Shown: positions 25,569 through 36,794, numbered from the stretch's first letter. The stretch is DNA of 41,086 nucleotides from Hyphomicrobiales bacterium (GCA_021775455.1 JAJFHU010000021.1:1-41086), one strand, 5' to 3'. Numbers and translations are program-made. Notes: generated by a model from the sequence alone, not told the origin.

Positions 25569-26564
25569 ATGACAGTATTGGTAACCGGCGGAGCAGGATA
25601 CATTGGAAGCCATATGGTCTGGGAATTGCTGGACCATGGGAAAAAAGTGGTTGTCCTTGACGACCTATCCACCGGATTTGCATGGGCATTGCCGGAATCA
25701 GTCAAATTCATCAAAGGGGACGTCTGCGACCGGCCGCTTGTGGAAGACTTGATCAGGACTCACGGAGTTGAGGCGATTGTGCATTTCGCGGGCTCTGTCG
25801 TGGTACCTGAATCTATTGAAAATCCTCTTTGGTACTATGAAAACAATACCGCGAAGTCACGCAGTCTGGTCGAGGCTGCAATCAACACCGGTGTGAAAAA
25901 ATTCATTTTCTCCTCTACAGCCGCAGTTTATGGATCACCACTAACATCGGGTCCAATCCGCGAAGATGCAATTTTAAGCCCTATGTCACCATATGGCTCA
26001 TCCAAACTGATGACCGAGATCATGATACGTGACGCGGCTACCGCACATAAATTGAATTATGTAATTCTGCGATACTTCAATGTAGCTGGATGTGATCTGA
26101 AAGGACGCACCGGTCAATCCACTGAAGGTGCCACGCATCTCATCAAGGCGGCGTGTGAGGTTGCATCAGGCAAGCGCCGCTCCATGAAGGTATTCGGCAC
26201 GGATTATGACACGCTTGATGGAAGCTGTGTCCGCGATTTCATTCACGTGTCAGATTTGGTCAACGCCCATTACACAGCATTGCAGTTTTTAAATGATGGC
26301 GGTCGCAAGTTTACTGCCAACTGTGGTTATAGCCGGGGCTATACGGTACTGGAAGTGATTAATGCAGTGAAGAGGGTTTCAAAGGTCGACTTTCCGGTAG
26401 TTCATACGGATCGACGCGCAGGAGATATTCCTGCACTTACTGCAAACGCGCATCGTTTAATGAATCGGTTGGACTGGAAACCCAGATATGATGACCTTGA
26501 TCTCATTGTATCCAGTGCACTCGACTGGGAAAAGAAGTTGCCGAAACTTCAGAAAACCGGGTAA
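25569..26564 (+). CDS. galE: UDP-glucose 4-epimerase
   Basis: A 331-aa short-chain dehydrogenase-fold epimerase interconverting UDP-glucose and UDP-galactose. The NAD-binding GGAGYIGSH is at 7-15, the catalytic SST near 115-117, and the YxxxK pair is Tyr142/Lys146 in SPYGSSKLMTE. The conserved FNVAGCD and DGSCVRDFIHVSDL follow. It sits divergent from galU with about 119 bp between, so both ends of UDP-sugar supply share a promoter region. Confidence 0.94.
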   Translation: MTVLVTGGAGYIGSHMVWELLDHGKKVVVLDDLSTGFAWALPESVKFIKGDVCDRPLVEDLIRTHGVEAIVHFAGSVVVPESIENPLWYYENNTAKSRSLVEAAINTGVKKFIFSSTAAVYGSPLTSGPIREDAILSPMSPYGSSKLMTEIMIRDAATAHKLNYVILRYFNVAGCDLKGRTGQSTEGATHLIKAACEVASGKRRSMKVFGTDYDTLDGSCVRDFIHVSDLVNAHYTALQFLNDGGRKFTANCGYSRGYTVLEVINAVKRVSKVDFPVVHTDRRAGDIPALTANAHRLMNRLDWKPRYDDLDLIVSSALDWEKKLPKLQKTG

Positions 26565-26680
26565 CACTCCGGCCACAATTCTTCCGCATTACTGGACAAA
26601 ACAGATGCGCAAGCCTTGCAGGACTTGTTGAGGCGAATCAGCTAGCTTCGTTTAATTGCAGTCAGTAGCCGGAGAATCTT

Positions 26681-27904
26681 TTGAATCGTTTCCGCAGAAT
26701 TTCTATCTTCGCAATGATTGTTTCGGTGTGCCTTGTCGGTGCGAGCTTCGATGAGGCCAATGCCGATACCAAGTTTCGCAAGTGGATTTCTGACTTTTAC
26801 TCGGTTGCAGCCCAATCGGGCATTTCGAAGAGTACATATAATGCGGTCTTTGCAGGTGTAACTGAACCTGATCCGGACGTGATGAAATCGGCGAACTACC
26901 AACCGGAATTTGTTTCCAAGATGTGGGATTATCTAGATGCGCGAATAACCAGCCGGTCCATTGAAACCGGCATGGAAATGAAAAAGAAATACAAAAGGTG
27001 GCTCGATATCATTGAACGCAAGTATGGCGTGGACCGTCATATCCTGCTTGCAATCTGGTCGATGGAAACGAGCTACGGGGCGGCGCTTGAAAAAGATGGT
27101 TCCCTTCGAAGTGTGGCCCGGTCATTGGCAACGCTTGCCTATGCCGATCCGAAGCGGCGCAAGTTTGCGCGAAAGCAACTTGTTGCGGCCATGAAAATTG
27201 CCCAAAACGGTGATATCAGTGCTTCGGGCCTTCGCGGATCGTGGGCGGGCGCGATGGGGCACACCCAGTTTATTCCAACCAGTTTTCTTGCCTGGGCAGT
27301 AGACATAGATGGTGATGGACGCAGGGATATCTGGAATTCAGTACCGGATGCATTGGCTTCTGCCGCCAATTTGTTGGTCAAGAATGGCTGGCGATCAGGA
27401 AAAACCTGGGGGTATGAAGTCATAGTTCCCGATAATGTGAACCCCGACAAATTCGGCTCCAAAAGCAGAAATCTGGCTGAATGGTCAAAGTTCGGAATTC
27501 GTCGTGTATCCGGAAAACGCTTTCCTCGCCCTGATGACAAGGCGAACCTGAAAGTCTTTACTGGCAGGAACGGCCCGGCATTTTTGATGTTGAAAAATTT
27601 CTTTGTCCTTAAGCGGTACAACAATGCTGACAAGTATGCCCTTGCGGTCGGGCATCTTGCTGACCGAATTCGCGGCGGTGATCCCTTTGTTCAGGATTGG
27701 CCTCGGGGCTACAAAATACTGGATGACGAGGAAAAGAAAGAATTGCAGGTTCATCTTACCCGCCTTGGACTATATGACGGTGAAATTGACGGCAACATTG
27801 GATCGGGATCGCGTGCCGCCATCAAAATCTACCAAAAACGGAATGGACTTGACGTTGATGGCTTTGCTTCAAAGAAACTATTGGCTAGTATACGCGGCAA
27901 TTGA
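26681..27904 (+). CDS. Lytic murein transglycosylase, MltB-like, with peptidoglycan-binding domain
   Basis: A 407-aa periplasmic enzyme cleaving murein glycan strands to 1,6-anhydro products. A signal peptide (1-28, n-region RFRR, cleaved after EANA) is not a lipobox, so the protein is soluble. The SLT_2 domain (about 30-330) has the catalytic Glu129 in IWSMETSYGA, and GAMGHTQFIPTSFL. A PG_binding_1 domain is at about 345-405 (LGLYDGEIDGNIGSGSRAAI). The start is TTG 26681 with GGAG just upstream; the next ATG would cut off the signal's basic part. It is followed after 39 bp by the DUF459 gene. Confidence 0.9.
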   Translation: MNRFRRISIFAMIVSVCLVGASFDEANADTKFRKWISDFYSVAAQSGISKSTYNAVFAGVTEPDPDVMKSANYQPEFVSKMWDYLDARITSRSIETGMEMKKKYKRWLDIIERKYGVDRHILLAIWSMETSYGAALEKDGSLRSVARSLATLAYADPKRRKFARKQLVAAMKIAQNGDISASGLRGSWAGAMGHTQFIPTSFLAWAVDIDGDGRRDIWNSVPDALASAANLLVKNGWRSGKTWGYEVIVPDNVNPDKFGSKSRNLAEWSKFGIRRVSGKRFPRPDDKANLKVFTGRNGPAFLMLKNFFVLKRYNNADKYALAVGHLADRIRGGDPFVQDWPRGYKILDDEEKKELQVHLTRLGLYDGEIDGNIGSGSRAAIKIYQKRNGLDVDGFASKKLLASIRGN

Positions 27905-27943
27905 ACCTGACATGCACTTAGCTGATTGAGCAGGCCTTAAAAA

Positions 27944-29266
27944 ATGTTTCGGATTATCTTTGCAGTACTAATTGGATTTGCACTGGTCTTTGCCAGTGTG
28001 CCTTCCGTTCCGGTGCTACACGGTTTGACCGGCATCCATGAAGCCAACGCGCAGCAGTGGAAAAAGAAGCGGAAAACCTTGTTTGATCTTCTTTTCAAGC
28101 GGCGCCAGCAAAAATCCACAAACAAGAAAAAACGCAAAAAGAAAAACAGGCTTTTCAACTTCGATCCTCTAAATCCGGGCGGCAGCAGCAGAAGCACTGT
28201 TACGAGCAACGGTGGCCAAGGCTCCACGGAATCTGCTCCAAAGGTTGTGGTTGTTAAACGCGAAGACGCGCCCAAGGTTCTGGTTGTAGGCGACTTTATT
28301 GCCGGGGGAATGGCTAGTGGATTGGTGAAGCTCTACGCAGAAAATCCTGACATTGTGGTCGTCAACAAGTCGAAAGCCAATTCCGGAATTGTTCGCGACG
28401 ATGTTGTGGATTGGCCAACCAGAACCAAAGAACTGATTGAAGAACTGAATCCTGTGGCCGTAATAATTTTGGTGGGAATGAATGACCGGCAGCAGATGCG
28501 TACTTCCAAAGGGCGGGTCTCAAAGCTTTCTGATGCGTGGACCGCCGGGTACAACAAGCGTGTTGAAGGAATTGCCACAGCGGTAACAAGCCAGAACTTG
28601 CCGCTGGTGTGGGTGGGCTTGCCACCTGTGCGCTCCAATGCGATGAGTTCGGATTATCTGGTATTCAATGAGATATTCCGTACCAAGACGGAAGCAGTTA
28701 GCGGCAGCTTCGTGGATGTTTGGGATGGATTTACCAACGCCGAAGGCAAGTTTGTGAGTGCCGGGCCAGATATTAAGGGTCAAATCGTACGCCTGCGTGG
28801 TTCGAAAGGGATCAACATGACCCGCGCCGGCAAGGCAAAGCTTGCCTTTTATGCAGACAAGGCGCTTCGAAGATTAGGGATAGTTCAGGATGTATACCAG
28901 TTTATATCTTCGCTGGATGTAAACGGTGTTAATACCCAGACATCCAAACCCGAGTATGATCCTGTGGGGACGGGTAAAACAGTGGTAATTCCACTCGGTG
29001 GTGCGGTTTCTGATGGTGGAATAGCGCTTGAGGGTGAAGCCAATTTTTACGATTCAGCCGGAGTGGACAAGAGCGTGAGTTACTCTTTGGTTGAGCAGGG
29101 TGTGGGAGTTGCTCCAACATCCGGCAGGATTGATGCCCAATGGGGTAAGCCAACCGAAGAGGCAGAAAAAGACAAAAAAGCTGGCTCCGACAAAAAAGCT
29201 GGCGAGAAAACATCCAGCTTGACTATTTTACCCAAGGTTACTCAGGTTGGTGTCACCGCCAACTGA
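27944..29266 (+). CDS. DUF459 / SGNH-fold periplasmic protein, apparent pseudoenzyme
   Basis: A 440-aa exported protein. Signal peptide about 1-36 (cleaved after EANA); then a very basic stretch at 40-69 with KKR/KKK clusters; the SGNH-like domain at about 108-312 (KVLVVGDFIAGGMA; VIILVGMNDRQQM; GINMTRAGKAKLAFY); and a C-terminal tail with a KKAG repeat (412-420). In active SGNH hydrolases block I is GDS and the last block is DxxH. Here the Ser position is Phe118 and the Asp/His positions are Lys and Asn (about 288, 291), so no triad is seen. The Asn of block III (GMND) is kept. It likely binds or scaffolds a glycan; it is paired with the transglycosylase gene. Confidence 0.78.
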   Translation: MFRIIFAVLIGFALVFASVPSVPVLHGLTGIHEANAQQWKKKRKTLFDLLFKRRQQKSTNKKKRKKKNRLFNFDPLNPGGSSRSTVTSNGGQGSTESAPKVVVVKREDAPKVLVVGDFIAGGMASGLVKLYAENPDIVVVNKSKANSGIVRDDVVDWPTRTKELIEELNPVAVIILVGMNDRQQMRTSKGRVSKLSDAWTAGYNKRVEGIATAVTSQNLPLVWVGLPPVRSNAMSSDYLVFNEIFRTKTEAVSGSFVDVWDGFTNAEGKFVSAGPDIKGQIVRLRGSKGINMTRAGKAKLAFYADKALRRLGIVQDVYQFISSLDVNGVNTQTSKPEYDPVGTGKTVVIPLGGAVSDGGIALEGEANFYDSAGVDKSVSYSLVEQGVGVAPTSGRIDAQWGKPTEEAEKDKKAGSDKKAGEKTSSLTILPKVTQVGVTAN

Positions 29267-29281
29267 CTTTAGAATTCCCGG

Positions 29282-30730
29282 TCAACGTGGAAGGGTTGTT
29301 TCACCCATCAGGTCGAGGTCAATCGCGCGTGCGGCTTGTCTGCCCTCGCGGATGGCCCATACGACAAGTGACTGACCACGACGGCAATCGCCAGCTGAAT
29401 ACAACTTGTCTGTTGATGTTTTGTAGTCATGCTCGTTTGCAGCAATCGAAACATCGCCTCTTGAATTTGTTGCCAAGTCTGTTTTGAGCTCCTTGATGAA
29501 CGTATCCTGGAGTGGTCCGGCAAAGCCTGTAGCAATAAAAGCGAGGTCGGCTTTCAAGATGAATTCGGTTCCCTCAATTGGTTTGCGATTGCCATCCACG
29601 CGGGCGCATTTGATCCCGGACAGGCGGCCGGATTTTCCGACGAATTCCAGGGTTGCAGCATCGAACTCACGTTTTGCACCTTCGGCTTGCGATGAAGAGG
29701 TGCGCATCTTGGTGGCCCAGTAAGGCCAAACCATCATTTTGTCCTCGCGTTCAGGAGGCATTGGCCGGATATCCATCTGGGTTACATCAACCGCACCTTG
29801 CCGGAATGAAGTTCCGATGCAATCGGATGCTGTATCGCCACCACCGACGACGATGACATTTTTCCCAGCTACCCAGATTTCCTCTGATGGCCAGCCAACG
29901 CTTTCAATTCCTTCGCCACCGACGCGGCGATTTTGCTGAACCAGGAACGGCATTGCGTAATGGACACCCTCAAAGTCCTGGCCAGGAATCTCGGGGTTGC
30001 GGGGATGTTCTGAACCTGTTGTCAAAAGCACTGCATCATGGGTATTCAACAGCTCGCATGAAGATTCGCCGACACCGATGTTTTTTCCATAATGAAAAGT
30101 GACACCTTCACCCTCCATCTGGGTCACGCGACGGTCAATCAGGTGTTTTTCCATTTTGAAATCGGGAATTCCGTAGCGCAACAAGCCACCCGCGCGGCTT
30201 TCGCGTTCATATAGGTGAACTTCGTGGCCAACGCGGGCTAGCTGTTGCGCTGCTGCCAGGCCGGCAGGGCCCGAACCAATGATCGCCACTTTCTTGCCAG
30301 TACGCGCCAGAGTTGGCCGCGGAGCAAGCATTCCCAGTTCCCAGGCCTTGTCGGCGATGGCCTGCTCAACGGTCTTTATTGCTACTGGTTCGTCTTCCAA
30401 ATTAAGAGTACATGCCTCCTCACAAGGAGCGGGGCATATCCGTCCGGTAAATTCCGGGAAATTGTTGGTTGAATGTAAATTGTCTACGGCCGCTTTCCAG
30501 TCACCGGCATATATCAAATCATTCCAGTCAGGGATCTCGTTATGTACCGGACAACCAGTATCTCCATGACAGTAGGGAATTCCACAATCCATGCAGCGTG
30601 CTGCCTGCCTGGCGACCTCGCTGTCAGACATGGGGATAGTAAACTCGCGAAAATTGCGCACGCGGTCGGCCGCCGGTCGGTACTTTTGCACCTGCCGATC
30701 AATCTCCAGAAATCCGGTTACCTTACCCAC
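29282..30730 (-). CDS. gltD: Glutamate synthase (NADPH), small subunit
   Basis: A 482-aa flavoprotein passing electrons from NADPH to GltB. The N-terminal part has the 4Fe-4S cysteines (ARCMDCGIPYCHGDTGCP; ICPAPCEEAC), FAD site IIGSGPAGLAAA (about 150-161) and NADPH site VVGGGDTASDCIG. The start is GTG 30730, eight nucleotides after the gltB stop; the beginning MGKVTGFLEI is family-typical. It is convergent with the DUF459 gene, 15 bp apart. Confidence 0.96.
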   Translation of the reverse strand: MGKVTGFLEIDRQVQKYRPAADRVRNFREFTIPMSDSEVARQAARCMDCGIPYCHGDTGCPVHNEIPDWNDLIYAGDWKAAVDNLHSTNNFPEFTGRICPAPCEEACTLNLEDEPVAIKTVEQAIADKAWELGMLAPRPTLARTGKKVAIIGSGPAGLAAAQQLARVGHEVHLYERESRAGGLLRYGIPDFKMEKHLIDRRVTQMEGEGVTFHYGKNIGVGESSCELLNTHDAVLLTTGSEHPRNPEIPGQDFEGVHYAMPFLVQQNRRVGGEGIESVGWPSEEIWVAGKNVIVVGGGDTASDCIGTSFRQGAVDVTQMDIRPMPPEREDKMMVWPYWATKMRTSSSQAEGAKREFDAATLEFVGKSGRLSGIKCARVDGNRKPIEGTEFILKADLAFIATGFAGPLQDTFIKELKTDLATNSRGDVSIAANEHDYKTSTDKLYSAGDCRRGQSLVVWAIREGRQAARAIDLDLMGETTLPR

Positions 30731-30738
30731 TTTCGAGC

Positions 30739-33700
30739 CTACTCCGCTGCCATTTTCCCAAGCCGCATCTCCTCCATTTCCCGAAGGGCGCGGCTATATT
30801 CGACCGGCATCACTTTCACAAATTTCGGCCGGTATTCTTCCCAATTGTCCAAGATGGTTTTGGCGCGATCAGAACCGGTGTAATGTAAGTGATTGGTTAT
30901 CAGTTGATAAAGCCGTTCATCATCGTGACGGTTCATGTCTGACGAAATATCTACGCGCCCCTTGTGCGCCAGATCACCGCCGTGGTGATGCAGCTTTTCC
31001 AGAAGATCGTCTTCATCAGGTACGGGCTCCAGCTCGACCATTGCAAGGTTGCATCGGTTTTTAAACGTGCCGCTTTCGTCAATCACGTAGGCAACACCAC
31101 CGGACATTCCAGCAGCAAAATTTCGGCCGGTGTTTCCGAGGACCACCACCACACCGCCAGTCATGTATTCGCAGCCATGATCGCCAACACCTTCGACGAC
31201 GGCAATGGCGCCGGAGTTTCGAACTGCGAACCGCTCTCCTGCGACACCACGGAAATAGCACTCACCGGAGATAGCACCATACAATACCGTGTTGCCGACG
31301 ATGATCGAGTTTTCGGCCAAAACCCTGGAATCTTTCGATGGTCGAACCACGATCCGACCGCCGGAAAGGCTCTTTCCAACGTAATCGTTTCCGTCACCTT
31401 CCAGATCAAAGAAGATACCTTTGGACAGGAATGCTCCAAAACTTTGCCCGGCGGTACCTTTAAGTCGAACCTTGATGGTATCGTCCGGCAAGCCCTCATG
31501 GCCATGAATTTCAGCGATCTTGCCTGAAAGCATCGCACCGGCGGAACGGTCTACGTTGGATATTTCAGAATCCATTTCGACGGGTGTTCCATTTTCAAGC
31601 GCTGCCTTAGCCTGGTCGATCAGCTTGCGATCCAGAACATCTGAAATCGGGTGATTCTGGCGAATGTTCTGGTAGAGTTCGTTGCGGTTGGCTTCGGGCT
31701 TGTAAAATATGCCACTGAAATCCAGACCCTTGCCCTTCCAGTGCTCGATCAAATCAGATTTTTCAAGGAACTGACTTTCGCCAATCATGTCATTGAATTT
31801 CGTGAACCCCATTTCGGCCATGAGTTGGCGCACTTCTTCTGCGACGAAAAAGAAGAAGTTGATGACGTGCTCTGGCGTTCCGCGGAATCGCGTGCGCAGC
31901 ACCGGGTCTTGGGTTGCAATACCCACGGGGCAGGTGTTCAAATGACATTTACGCATCATCAAGCAGCCGGTGGCGATCAATGGAGCTGTGGCAAAACCAA
32001 ATTCATCTGCGCCCAACAGTGCACCAATGACGACATCGCGACCGGTTTTCAAGCCGCCATCTACCTGCAAACGAACCCGCGAGCGCAGTTTGTTCAGAAC
32101 CAGGGTTTGCTGGGTTTCGGCAAGGCCGATTTCCCAAGGACTTCCAGCATGTTTGAGTGAGGTTAGCGGCGAAGCACCGGTCCCCCCGTCATGACCGGAA
32201 ATAGTAATGTGATCAGCACGGGCCTTGGTCACACCAGCGGCTACGGTTCCAACGCCTACCTCTGAGACCAGCTTGACAGAAATGTCGGCGTGCTCGTTCA
32301 CATTCTTTAAATCAAAGATCAGTTGTGCAAGATCTTCAATCGAGTAGATGTCATGATGCGGTGGCGGAGAAATCAATCCCACGCCCGGCGTGGAATGCCG
32401 TGTTTTGGCAATCACCGCGTCAACCTTGTGGCCCGGCAGTTGCCCGCCTTCGCCCGGTTTTGCACCCTGGGCGATCTTGATCTGGATCATGTCTGAATTA
32501 ACCAGATAATCAGCGGTGACACCGAAGCGGCCGGAAGCTACCTGCTTGATTGCAGAGCGATCCGGGTTGGGACTGCCATCAGGAAGCGGTATGTAGCGAT
32601 CTGGCTCTTCTCCACCTTCACCGGTGTTTGACTTGCCGCCAATCTGGTTCATTGCGCGGGCAAGTGTGGTGTGAGCTTCCCGGGAGATTGAGCCAAAAGA
32701 CATGGCGCCGGTGGAAAATCTTCGGACGATATCAGCGGCGGGTTCAACTTGACCAATTTTGACTGGCCTTCGCCCGCCAGCTTTTGCAGACTTGATATTG
32801 AAGAGACCGCGAATTGTAGCGTGTTCAGCCGAAACCCGATTTGTGTCTTCTGAAAATTCCGAAAACTTGTCGGCGGAGTTCCCGCGTACAGCGTGTTGAA
32901 GTTTTGCAATGTTGTCCGGCGTCCAGGCGTGACTCTCACCACGCATGCGAAACGCATACTCGCCGCCAATATCCAGTGTATCAGCGAGCACCTGATCGTT
33001 GCCAAAGGCCTCCCTGTGCCGCTTCATCGTCTCAATTGCGATTTCATCAAGTCCTATTCCTTCGACCAGACTGGCAGTACCAAAGAAATACTCCCTGATA
33101 AATTCGCTCGAGAGGCCAACGGCATCAAAAATCTGTGCGCCACAATAGGATTGATAGGTTGATATCCCCATCTTGGACATAACCTTGAGGATGCCCTTGT
33201 CGATTGCCTTGATGTAACGCTGTATCAATTGTTTTGGTGTAACTTTATCAGGGAAATCACCGTTGCGGCGCATGTCCGCCAGTGTTTCAAAAGCGAGGTA
33301 TGGATTGATTGCTTCTGCGCCATATCCGGCCAACGCGCAAAAGTGGTGAACTTCACGTGGTTCTCCGGTTTCGATGACCAAGCCTACGGAAGTTCTCAAA
33401 CCCTTGCGGATAAGATGATGGTGAACAGCAGCTGTGGCGAGCAACGCCGGGATGGCGATGCGATCCGAAGCGACATGACGGTCAGACAAGATGATGATGT
33501 TGTAACCGCTATTTACAGCCGCTTCTGCTCTATCGCACAATTGGTTCAATGCAGATTTCATACCTTCTGAGTCACGATTTGCATTGTAAGTGATGTCAAG
33601 CGTTTCGGTCTGGAACTGGTTATCGGCCATCATGCCAATGGCGCGAATTTTTTCCAGGTCTTCGTTGGTGAGGATTGGCTGACGTACTTCCAGACGCTTC

Positions 33701-35427
33701 TTTGTGGCCAGGCCTTCGAGATCGAACAAATTTGGCCTCGGTCCAATCAGGGAAACGAGGCTCATTACCGATTCTTCGCGAATGGGGTCAATCGGTGGAT
33801 TGGTGACCTGGGCAAAATTCTGTTTGAAGTAGGTGTAAAGAAGTTTGGATTTTGCCGAAAGAACGGAAATCGGTGTATCAGATCCCATCGAACCCAATGC
33901 CTCCTGCCCGGTGGTCGCCATGGGAGACATGAGCAGCTTTAAATCTTCCTGCGTATATCCAAATGCCTGCTGGCGATCCAGCAGTGGTGAATGGGATTCA
34001 AACGGTTGACGCATGGTAACCGGCATGTCCTCCAACACAATGCGGGTGCGTGCCAACCATTCTTGATATGGATTCTGGCTGATCAGTTCCTGTTTGACTT
34101 CTTCGTCAGATACAATGCCGCCTTTTTCAAAGTCGATAAGCAGCATCTTGCCCGGTTGTAGTCGCCACTTCTGTACAATCTTTTCCTCGGCAACCGGCAA
34201 AACACCTGCTTCGGATGCAAGCACGATCCGGTCATCGTCAGTGACGAGATACCGGGCAGGGCGTAAACCGTTTCGATCAAGCGTCGCACCAATCTGCCGG
34301 CCATCGGTGAACACCACAGCGGCAGGGCCATCCCAGGGTTCCATCAATGCTGCATGGTATTGGTAGAAGGCGCGCCGCTCTTCATCCATAAGCTTGTTTC
34401 CAGCCCAGGCTTCGGGAATCAGCATCATCACTGCATGAGCCAGCGAATATCCCCCCTGGGTCAAAAATTCGAGGGCATTGTCAAAACAAGCCGTATCGGA
34501 TTGCCCCTCATAAGAGATAGGCCAAAGTTTTGAGATGTTTTCGCCAAACAGTGGCGAGGAGACAGATGCCTGGCGCGCTGCCATCCAGTTTACATTGCCC
34601 CGCAACGTATTGATTTCGCCGTTGTGGGCCACCATTCGGTAGGGATGGGCAAGTTTCCAGGATGGAAACGTGTTGGTTGAAAATCGCTGGTGAACCAGAG
34701 CGAGGGCCGATGTGAATCTCTGATCAGCCAGATCGTGGTAATAGGGTCCGAGTTGGTCCGCCAGAAACATTCCCTTATAAACAATCGTCCGGGTTGAAAG
34801 CGAAACTATGTAATAACCGTCGTCACGCCCCTCCGTTTTTGCAAAGATCTCGTTTGAGATGATTTTACGTGTGGTGTAGAGGCGGCGTTCGAATTCTGCT
34901 TCTGTTTCGGACTTCTGTTGATTGGCAATGAAGCATTGGCGGTGAATTGGTTCGGTTGCCGCGATTGCAGGGTCTTTTGAAAGATGTACATTGTTGACAG
35001 TGAGGGTACGCCAACCAAGTAGCTTCAATCCTTCCTGTTCAATATTCTTTTCGAAGATTGCTTCAATTTGATTTCGCAGTTCTTCCGACCTGGGCATGAA
35101 TATCTGCGCAACCGCATACTGACCTGGCTCCGGTAGTTTGATGCCCAGAGTTTCACACTCTTCCTTGTAGAATCCATGTGGAATTTGGACGAGCAGCCCA
35201 GCACCATCTCCCATCAACGGGTCTGCGCCAACCGCACCACGATGCTCAAGGTTCTTCAGCATCGCCAATCCATCTTCAATTATGGAATGGGATTTTTCAC
35301 CTTTCAAATGAGCAACGAAACCAACCCCGCATGCATCTTTCTCATTGGCAGGGTTATATAGCCCCTGCTTTGCAGGGGGGAACGCTGCGATACGATTTGC
35401 GATGTGTTTGCTTGCCGCGCTTCTCAC
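30739..35427 (-). CDS. gltB: Glutamate synthase (NADPH), large subunit
   Basis: A 1562-aa GltB making two glutamates from glutamine and 2-oxoglutarate. A 32-residue propeptide is followed by the glutaminase Cys33 ([10 protein letters not shown]), which becomes the N-terminal nucleophile. Then come the central domain, the FMN/synthase domain ([20 protein letters not shown]), the 3Fe-4S cysteines ([15 protein letters not shown]) and the GXGXG beta-helix. Start is GTG 35427 with GGAG ten bases upstream. Full length, no breaks. With gltD it forms the ammonium-assimilation operon. Confidence 0.97.
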   Translation of the reverse strand: MRSAASKHIANRIAAFPPAKQGLYNPANEKDACGVGFVAHLKGEKSHSIIEDGLAMLKNLEHRGAVGADPLMGDGAGLLVQIPHGFYKEECETLGIKLPEPGQYAVAQIFMPRSEELRNQIEAIFEKNIEQEGLKLLGWRTLTVNNVHLSKDPAIAATEPIHRQCFIANQQKSETEAEFERRLYTTRKIISNEIFAKTEGRDDGYYIVSLSTRTIVYKGMFLADQLGPYYHDLADQRFTSALALVHQRFSTNTFPSWKLAHPYRMVAHNGEINTLRGNVNWMAARQASVSSPLFGENISKLWPISYEGQSDTACFDNALEFLTQGGYSLAHAVMMLIPEAWAGNKLMDEERRAFYQYHAALMEPWDGPAAVVFTDGRQIGATLDRNGLRPARYLVTDDDRIVLASEAGVLPVAEEKIVQKWRLQPGKMLLIDFEKGGIVSDEEVKQELISQNPYQEWLARTRIVLEDMPVTMRQPFESHSPLLDRQQAFGYTQEDLKLLMSPMATTGQEALGSMGSDTPISVLSAKSKLLYTYFKQNFAQVTNPPIDPIREESVMSLVSLIGPRPNLFDLEGLATKKRLEVRQPILTNEDLEKIRAIGMMADNQFQTETLDITYNANRDSEGMKSALNQLCDRAEAAVNSGYNIIILSDRHVASDRIAIPALLATAAVHHHLIRKGLRTSVGLVIETGEPREVHHFCALAGYGAEAINPYLAFETLADMRRNGDFPDKVTPKQLIQRYIKAIDKGILKVMSKMGISTYQSYCGAQIFDAVGLSSEFIREYFFGTASLVEGIGLDEIAIETMKRHREAFGNDQVLADTLDIGGEYAFRMRGESHAWTPDNIAKLQHAVRGNSADKFSEFSEDTNRVSAEHATIRGLFNIKSAKAGGRRPVKIGQVEPAADIVRRFSTGAMSFGSISREAHTTLARAMNQIGGKSNTGEGGEEPDRYIPLPDGSPNPDRSAIKQVASGRFGVTADYLVNSDMIQIKIAQGAKPGEGGQLPGHKVDAVIAKTRHSTPGVGLISPPPHHDIYSIEDLAQLIFDLKNVNEHADISVKLVSEVGVGTVAAGVTKARADHITISGHDGGTGASPLTSLKHAGSPWEIGLAETQQTLVLNKLRSRVRLQVDGGLKTGRDVVIGALLGADEFGFATAPLIATGCLMMRKCHLNTCPVGIATQDPVLRTRFRGTPEHVINFFFFVAEEVRQLMAEMGFTKFNDMIGESQFLEKSDLIEHWKGKGLDFSGIFYKPEANRNELYQNIRQNHPISDVLDRKLIDQAKAALENGTPVEMDSEISNVDRSAGAMLSGKIAEIHGHEGLPDDTIKVRLKGTAGQSFGAFLSKGIFFDLEGDGNDYVGKSLSGGRIVVRPSKDSRVLAENSIIVGNTVLYGAISGECYFRGVAGERFAVRNSGAIAVVEGVGDHGCEYMTGGVVVVLGNTGRNFAAGMSGGVAYVIDESGTFKNRCNLAMVELEPVPDEDDLLEKLHHHGGDLAHKGRVDISSDMNRHDDERLYQLITNHLHYTGSDRAKTILDNWEEYRPKFVKVMPVEYSRALREMEEMRLGKMAAE

Positions 35428-35744
35428 GCTGCTTGCTCCTCGAATTTTGCCAGTTTGTTTGTGATTGGGGGGCTACAATCCAATCTGTAAAAAGGACAAC
35501 ATTGCTGACCTATATTTCAACATGCCAAAAAACGACGTTTTTATCAAGTGATTACGCCATGATTTTTGACTTCTGCCGTTAGCCTTTGCAGTAAGTATGC
35601 AGCAAATTTATTGGCTCATAACTCCAATTGAGGAATGTATCGACAATCAAATTTGAGGCATTGGAGTAATTATCAGTTGTTTTCATTGATTAATTTAAGC
35701 AAGGATAAGTCGAACCGACATTTTGATCGCAGGGGATACAGACA
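35428..35744. promoter_or_regulatory. 317-bp divergent gap between gltB and threonine aldolase
   Basis: This AT-rich gap should hold both promoters. It contains a perfect 15-bp palindrome, AAAAACG-A-CGTTTTT (35528-35542), about 100 bp before gltB, which may be an operator. AT-rich words such as TTGATTAATTTAA lie near 35690. No open frame with a ribosome site was seen. Confidence 0.5.
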
Positions 35745-36794
35745 TTGATTTTTGCCAGCGACAATTGGTCTGGCGCGGCACCGGAAATTGCAGCCGCTCT
35801 CGCCAATCATACGCCAGGGTTTCGAGCTGCATACGGGACCAGTGACCTTGATGCCTCCGTGGAAAAGCAGTTCTGTGACTTTTTTGAAGCTGATGTTTCG
35901 GTCTTTATGGTTGCTACCGGCACGGCAGCAAATTCACTTGCATTGGCAGCCTCCTGCAAGCCTGGCGCAATTGCGTTCTGTCACAGCGAAGCCCACATGG
36001 TTGAGGACGAATGCGGTGCGCCGGAATTCCTGTCTTCAGGGGGCCGGTTGATACGGGTGTCTGGCGAACTCGGCAAGATAAACCGGGATTCCTTGTTAAT
36101 GGAAATCGCAGGGTATCCCTCCAGTTTCAATCATCGTGGCCGATCGGCAATGGTCAGTGTCACACAAATTACGGAAGTGGGTGCCAGCTATTCATGTGAA
36201 GAAATATCAACAATAGCTTCCATTGCACATGAGAATGATATGCAGGTTCACATGGATGGAGCCCGCTTTGCCAACGCACTCGCCAACCTTGGTGTTTCGC
36301 CGGCCAAAATGACCTGGAAGAGCGGTGTGGATTTATTGTCGTTTGGTGGCACCAAGAATGGTTGCTGGTGCGCTGAAACGCTAATTGTTTTCAATAAGGA
36401 TTTGGCATCTGAATTACCGTTTTTACGAAAGAGAAGCGGCCACCTCTTCTCCAAGAACCGTTTTGTATCCGCCCAGTTTGAAGCCTATCTGTCAGACAAC
36501 TTGTGGCTTGAACTGGCAAACCATTCGAATTCAATGGGGCAGCGCTTGCGGGACGGGGTTTGCGATGCGGGCAAAGCGCGGCTTGCGTGGGAAACACATG
36601 CGAACATGACATTCATCATAGCAAAACGATCAGTTGCAGATTCAATGATGGAACAAGGAGCCCGCTTTTATGAGATCAGGACACCGAGGAGCTTCGATGG
36701 TGTACTGGATGACGATGAAAAGATTTATCGGCTGGTTGCGAGTTTTGCCACAACGGCAGACGATGTCGATGAATTTCTGGAGCTGATACAATAA
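35745..36794 (+). CDS. ltaE: Low-specificity L-threonine aldolase
   Basis: A 349-aa PLP enzyme cleaving L-threonine or allo-threonine to glycine and acetaldehyde. The PLP lysine is Lys204 in SFGGTKNG; His84 (SEAHMVEDE) stacks on the cofactor, TGTAANSLAL binds phosphate, and HMDGARFANA carries the Asp for the pyridine nitrogen. The start is TTG 35745 with AGGGG upstream; the beginning IFASDNWSGA matches the family. A beta-eliminating lyase of the same fold is the alternative. Confidence 0.9.
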   Translation: MIFASDNWSGAAPEIAAALANHTPGFRAAYGTSDLDASVEKQFCDFFEADVSVFMVATGTAANSLALAASCKPGAIAFCHSEAHMVEDECGAPEFLSSGGRLIRVSGELGKINRDSLLMEIAGYPSSFNHRGRSAMVSVTQITEVGASYSCEEISTIASIAHENDMQVHMDGARFANALANLGVSPAKMTWKSGVDLLSFGGTKNGCWCAETLIVFNKDLASELPFLRKRSGHLFSKNRFVSAQFEAYLSDNLWLELANHSNSMGQRLRDGVCDAGKARLAWETHANMTFIIAKRSVADSMMEQGARFYEIRTPRSFDGVLDDDEKIYRLVASFATTADDVDEFLELIQ

